Shown here piece by piece: positions 62,094 to 64,000 of a stretch of 64,000 bases of DNA; within the stretch, counting starts at the first letter, position 1, and the number at the start of each line of letters is the position of its first letter. A program made the translations under genes and the position numbers. The notes below the pieces were generated by a model that was not told the DNA's origin, ran no database searches, and was given only the letters and a program-made list of their open reading frames with translations. This stretch comes from Colwellia sp. GTDB lineage: Bacteria > Pseudomonadota > Gammaproteobacteria > Enterobacterales > Alteromonadaceae. The stretch covers positions 186,001 to 250,000 of the forward strand of contig JABSOW010000003.1 in assembly GCA_013215465.1 (NCBI GenBank), in the 5' to 3' direction.

Positions 62094-63422
62094 ATGAGTA
62101 AATTGACCAATAAGTTAACAGAAGATTATCCACAGCATATAGAACAATTACAACAAATAACTAAACAAGCTTTGTCGCGCGAAAACATTGAAGGTATTGT
62201 TATTCATTCTGGCCAAGAGATTAAAGCTTTTCTTGATGACAATACTTACCCTTTTAGAGTAAACCCCCACTTTAAACATTGGTTACCATTAATTGATGCA
62301 CCTAACTGCTGGCTTGTTATTAATGGTGAAGATAAACCCACGTTAATATATTATCAACCAGTTGATTTTTGGCATAAAATATCACCTTTAACCGAAAGTT
62401 ATTGGGGGGAATTTTTTAATATAAAAATTCTGAAACAAGCCAGCGATGTTGATAAGTTATTACCTTATGATAAAAAAGATTTCGCTTATATTGGTAGTCA
62501 TGTTGAAGTTGCTAAAGCGCTTGGTTTTGAGGCCATTAACCCTGAGGCATTACTTAATTATTTTCATTATCACCGTGCTTATAAAACATCTTATGAACAA
62601 GAGTGTTTACGTCAATCAAACTATTTAGCCGTAATGGCACATAAAGTCGCTAAAGCGGCATTTTTAAGTGGTGATACTGAATTTGAGATCCAAAATGCTT
62701 ATCTTAATGCCATAGGTTATACCGCCAATGAAACACCTTATGGCAATATTGTTGCGTTAAATAAAAACTGTTCTATTTTGCATTATATGGATTTAGATAA
62801 AAAAGCCCCGCAAACGCATCAATCTTTTTTAATTGATGCGGGCGCTAATTTTAATGGCTATGCCGCTGATATTACACGTACTTATTCTTTCAGACGAGAT
62901 AAATTTGCTGAATTGATAGCTCGTATGGATCAACTGATGTTAAATGCAGTGAATGGCTTAAAGCCAGGACTTAATTATGCTGATTTACACATTGCTACTT
63001 ATCAAGAAATAGCACAAGTATTGGTAGAGTTTGATTTTATCAATGTTAGTGCTGATACCGCGGTAGATTCAGGCATAGTGAGTACGTTTTTTCCTCATGG
63101 TTTGGGGCATCATCTTGGTTTACAGGTACATGATGTTGGCGGTTTTATGGCTGATGAACGCGGTACACATATTAATACCCCAGCAGCCCATCCATTTTTA
63201 CGTTCATCAAGAGTTATTGAAGTAGGGCAAGTTTTTACTATTGAGCCAGGCTTGTATTTTATTGACTCGTTATTGAATAGCTTAAAAGAATCAACTAATA
63301 GCGATCAAGTTAATTGGCAAAAAATAGATGAAATGCGACCCTTTGGTGGTATTCGTATCGAAGATAATATTATTGTTCATCAATCACATAATGAAAACAT
63401 GACTCGTGATTTAGGTTTGTAG
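62094..63422 (+). CDS. pepQ: Xaa-Pro dipeptidase
   Basis: Metallopeptidase that hydrolyses dipeptides with C-terminal proline. From the ATG at 62094 (ribosome binding site AAGGGGC) it has 442 residues, like E. coli PepQ (443). The dinuclear metal ligands are visible: Asp in LIDAGANFNGYAADITRTYS, His in FFPHGLGHHLGLQVHD, Glu in FTIEPGLYFI and in GIRIEDNI. An upstream in-frame TTG at 62058 would add residues outside the family's N-terminus. Confidence 0.96.
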   Translation: MSKLTNKLTEDYPQHIEQLQQITKQALSRENIEGIVIHSGQEIKAFLDDNTYPFRVNPHFKHWLPLIDAPNCWLVINGEDKPTLIYYQPVDFWHKISPLTESYWGEFFNIKILKQASDVDKLLPYDKKDFAYIGSHVEVAKALGFEAINPEALLNYFHYHRAYKTSYEQECLRQSNYLAVMAHKVAKAAFLSGDTEFEIQNAYLNAIGYTANETPYGNIVALNKNCSILHYMDLDKKAPQTHQSFLIDAGANFNGYAADITRTYSFRRDKFAELIARMDQLMLNAVNGLKPGLNYADLHIATYQEIAQVLVEFDFINVSADTAVDSGIVSTFFPHGLGHHLGLQVHDVGGFMADERGTHINTPAAHPFLRSSRVIEVGQVFTIEPGLYFIDSLLNSLKESTNSDQVNWQKIDEMRPFGGIRIEDNIIVHQSHNENMTRDLGL

Positions 63423-63425
63423 TTT

Positions 63426-64000
63426 GTGGTGATTAAAGATTATCAAATAGCGGTTAATAAAGTTGAGCATGAAACTATTGTTAATCGTAGTCGCTTTATT
63501 TGTTATCTAGCGCCTTGTACTAGCATTGACGAAGCAAAAGCTCAGGTTAAACTTCTGCAACTGACACACCCGCAAGCGAGTCATCATTGCTATGCTTTTT
63601 TAACTAAGGCTGCTAATGATAGCCTAGGTTATGGCTACTCTGATGATGGTGAGCCAAGTGGCACAGCTGGAAAACCTATACTTGCCGTATTACAAGGTGG
63701 TGGTACTGGCCAAGTATGTGCGGTAGTGGTGCGATATTTTGGTGGTACTAAGCTAGGTACAGGTGGTTTACAGCGAGCTTATGCCGACAGTGTTCGCCAA
63801 GCGTTAGTTTTTTTACAAGCGAAAACCAAAATAGCTATGGCGGCGAAAACCCTAGCATGTCAATATAGCCAAGTTGATGATGTGTTACATATAATTAGCC
63901 AAGCTGAAGGGCAGGTTATAGAACAAGAGTATTTGCAACAAGTGCAGTTTAGTTTATTAATCCCAGAAGCTAAATTGGTGCTAGTAGCGCAAAAATTACA
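63426..64000 (+). CDS. yigZ: YigZ/IMPACT-family protein, 5' part (cut by window end)
   Basis: The first ~191 residues start at one of two adjacent GTG codons, four bases after the pepQ stop. The UPF0029 N-terminal domain shows SRFICYLAPCTSIDEAKAQV, HHCYAFL, YSDDGEPSGTAGKPILAVLQ and VRYFGGTKLGTGGLQRAYAD, all family hallmarks. The C-terminal ferredoxin-like domain is only begun. Cytoplasmic; its role in E. coli is not firmly known. The pepQ-yigZ pair is the usual order. Confidence 0.93.
   Translation, partial: MVIKDYQIAVNKVEHETIVNRSRFICYLAPCTSIDEAKAQVKLLQLTHPQASHHCYAFLTKAANDSLGYGYSDDGEPSGTAGKPILAVLQGGGTGQVCAVVVRYFGGTKLGTGGLQRAYADSVRQALVFLQAKTKIAMAAKTLACQYSQVDDVLHIISQAEGQVIEQEYLQQVQFSLLIPEAKLVLVAQKL

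Overview
The window is a piece of a marine gammaproteobacterial chromosome of the Colwellia/Thalassotalea type (Alteromonadales). This is inferred from the low-GC base composition, the gene content and order, and the protein style; no database search was possible. It holds the replication-origin neighbourhood. An E. coli-type oriC (about 42690-43004) lies between mnmG and mioC. The dnaA-dnaN-recF-gyrB cluster starts about 6 kb away, parA/parB lie close by, and two perfect parS sites sit inside recF.

Layout: 1-1340 is the 5' part of nirB (minus), preceded by a palindrome that looks like an attenuator. 1609-3017 is a pair encoding a soluble chemoreceptor-like protein and a diiron metallo-beta-lactamase-fold protein (ODP-like, a putative oxygen or iron sensing pair). 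3101-7388 carries glmU, a DeoR-family regulator and glmS (amino-sugar synthesis). 7389-10731 is a looser stretch with a thioesterase, a small secreted protein, a SapC-family protein, a decayed coiled-coil gene, yjaG and several non-coding repeats. 10769-15560 has rsmD (minus), then ftsY-ftsE-ftsX and rpoH.

15797-30244 (all minus) is the accessory highlight: a five-gene locus. In transcription order it encodes a TolC-like lipoprotein with a C-terminal LysM-like segment, a short periplasmic adaptor, a 2773-residue surface protein (LEPR-type N-terminus, caspase-like DUF4347 domain, cadherin/VCBS-like repeats), a GAF-like/HlyD membrane fusion protein, and a PqqD-like/M50 zinc protease/HlyD fusion protein. 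No ABC transporter and no RTX nonapeptides are present, so this looks like an unconventional export and processing system. A decayed IS1634-type transposase lies just outside its promoter end.

30837-37904 is the complete F-type ATP synthase operon (atpIBEFHAGDC, minus). 38235-42568 is parB, parA, rsmG and mnmG (minus). 43035-48543 holds mioC, an IS982 remnant, mnmE, yidC, yidD, rnpA and rpmH (all minus). 49120-55331 is dnaA, dnaN, recF and gyrB (plus), followed by glyQ/glyS, a YdcH-family protein, tusA, slt, pepQ and the 5' part of yigZ, cut by the window end.

At least three short dispersed repeat families occupy the intergenic spaces: a TIR element starting TATACCCATG, a TIR element starting ATACCAATAC, and a roughly 130-bp family without clear TIRs. 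They account for most of the otherwise empty DNA. No tRNA, rRNA or CRISPR array was seen.
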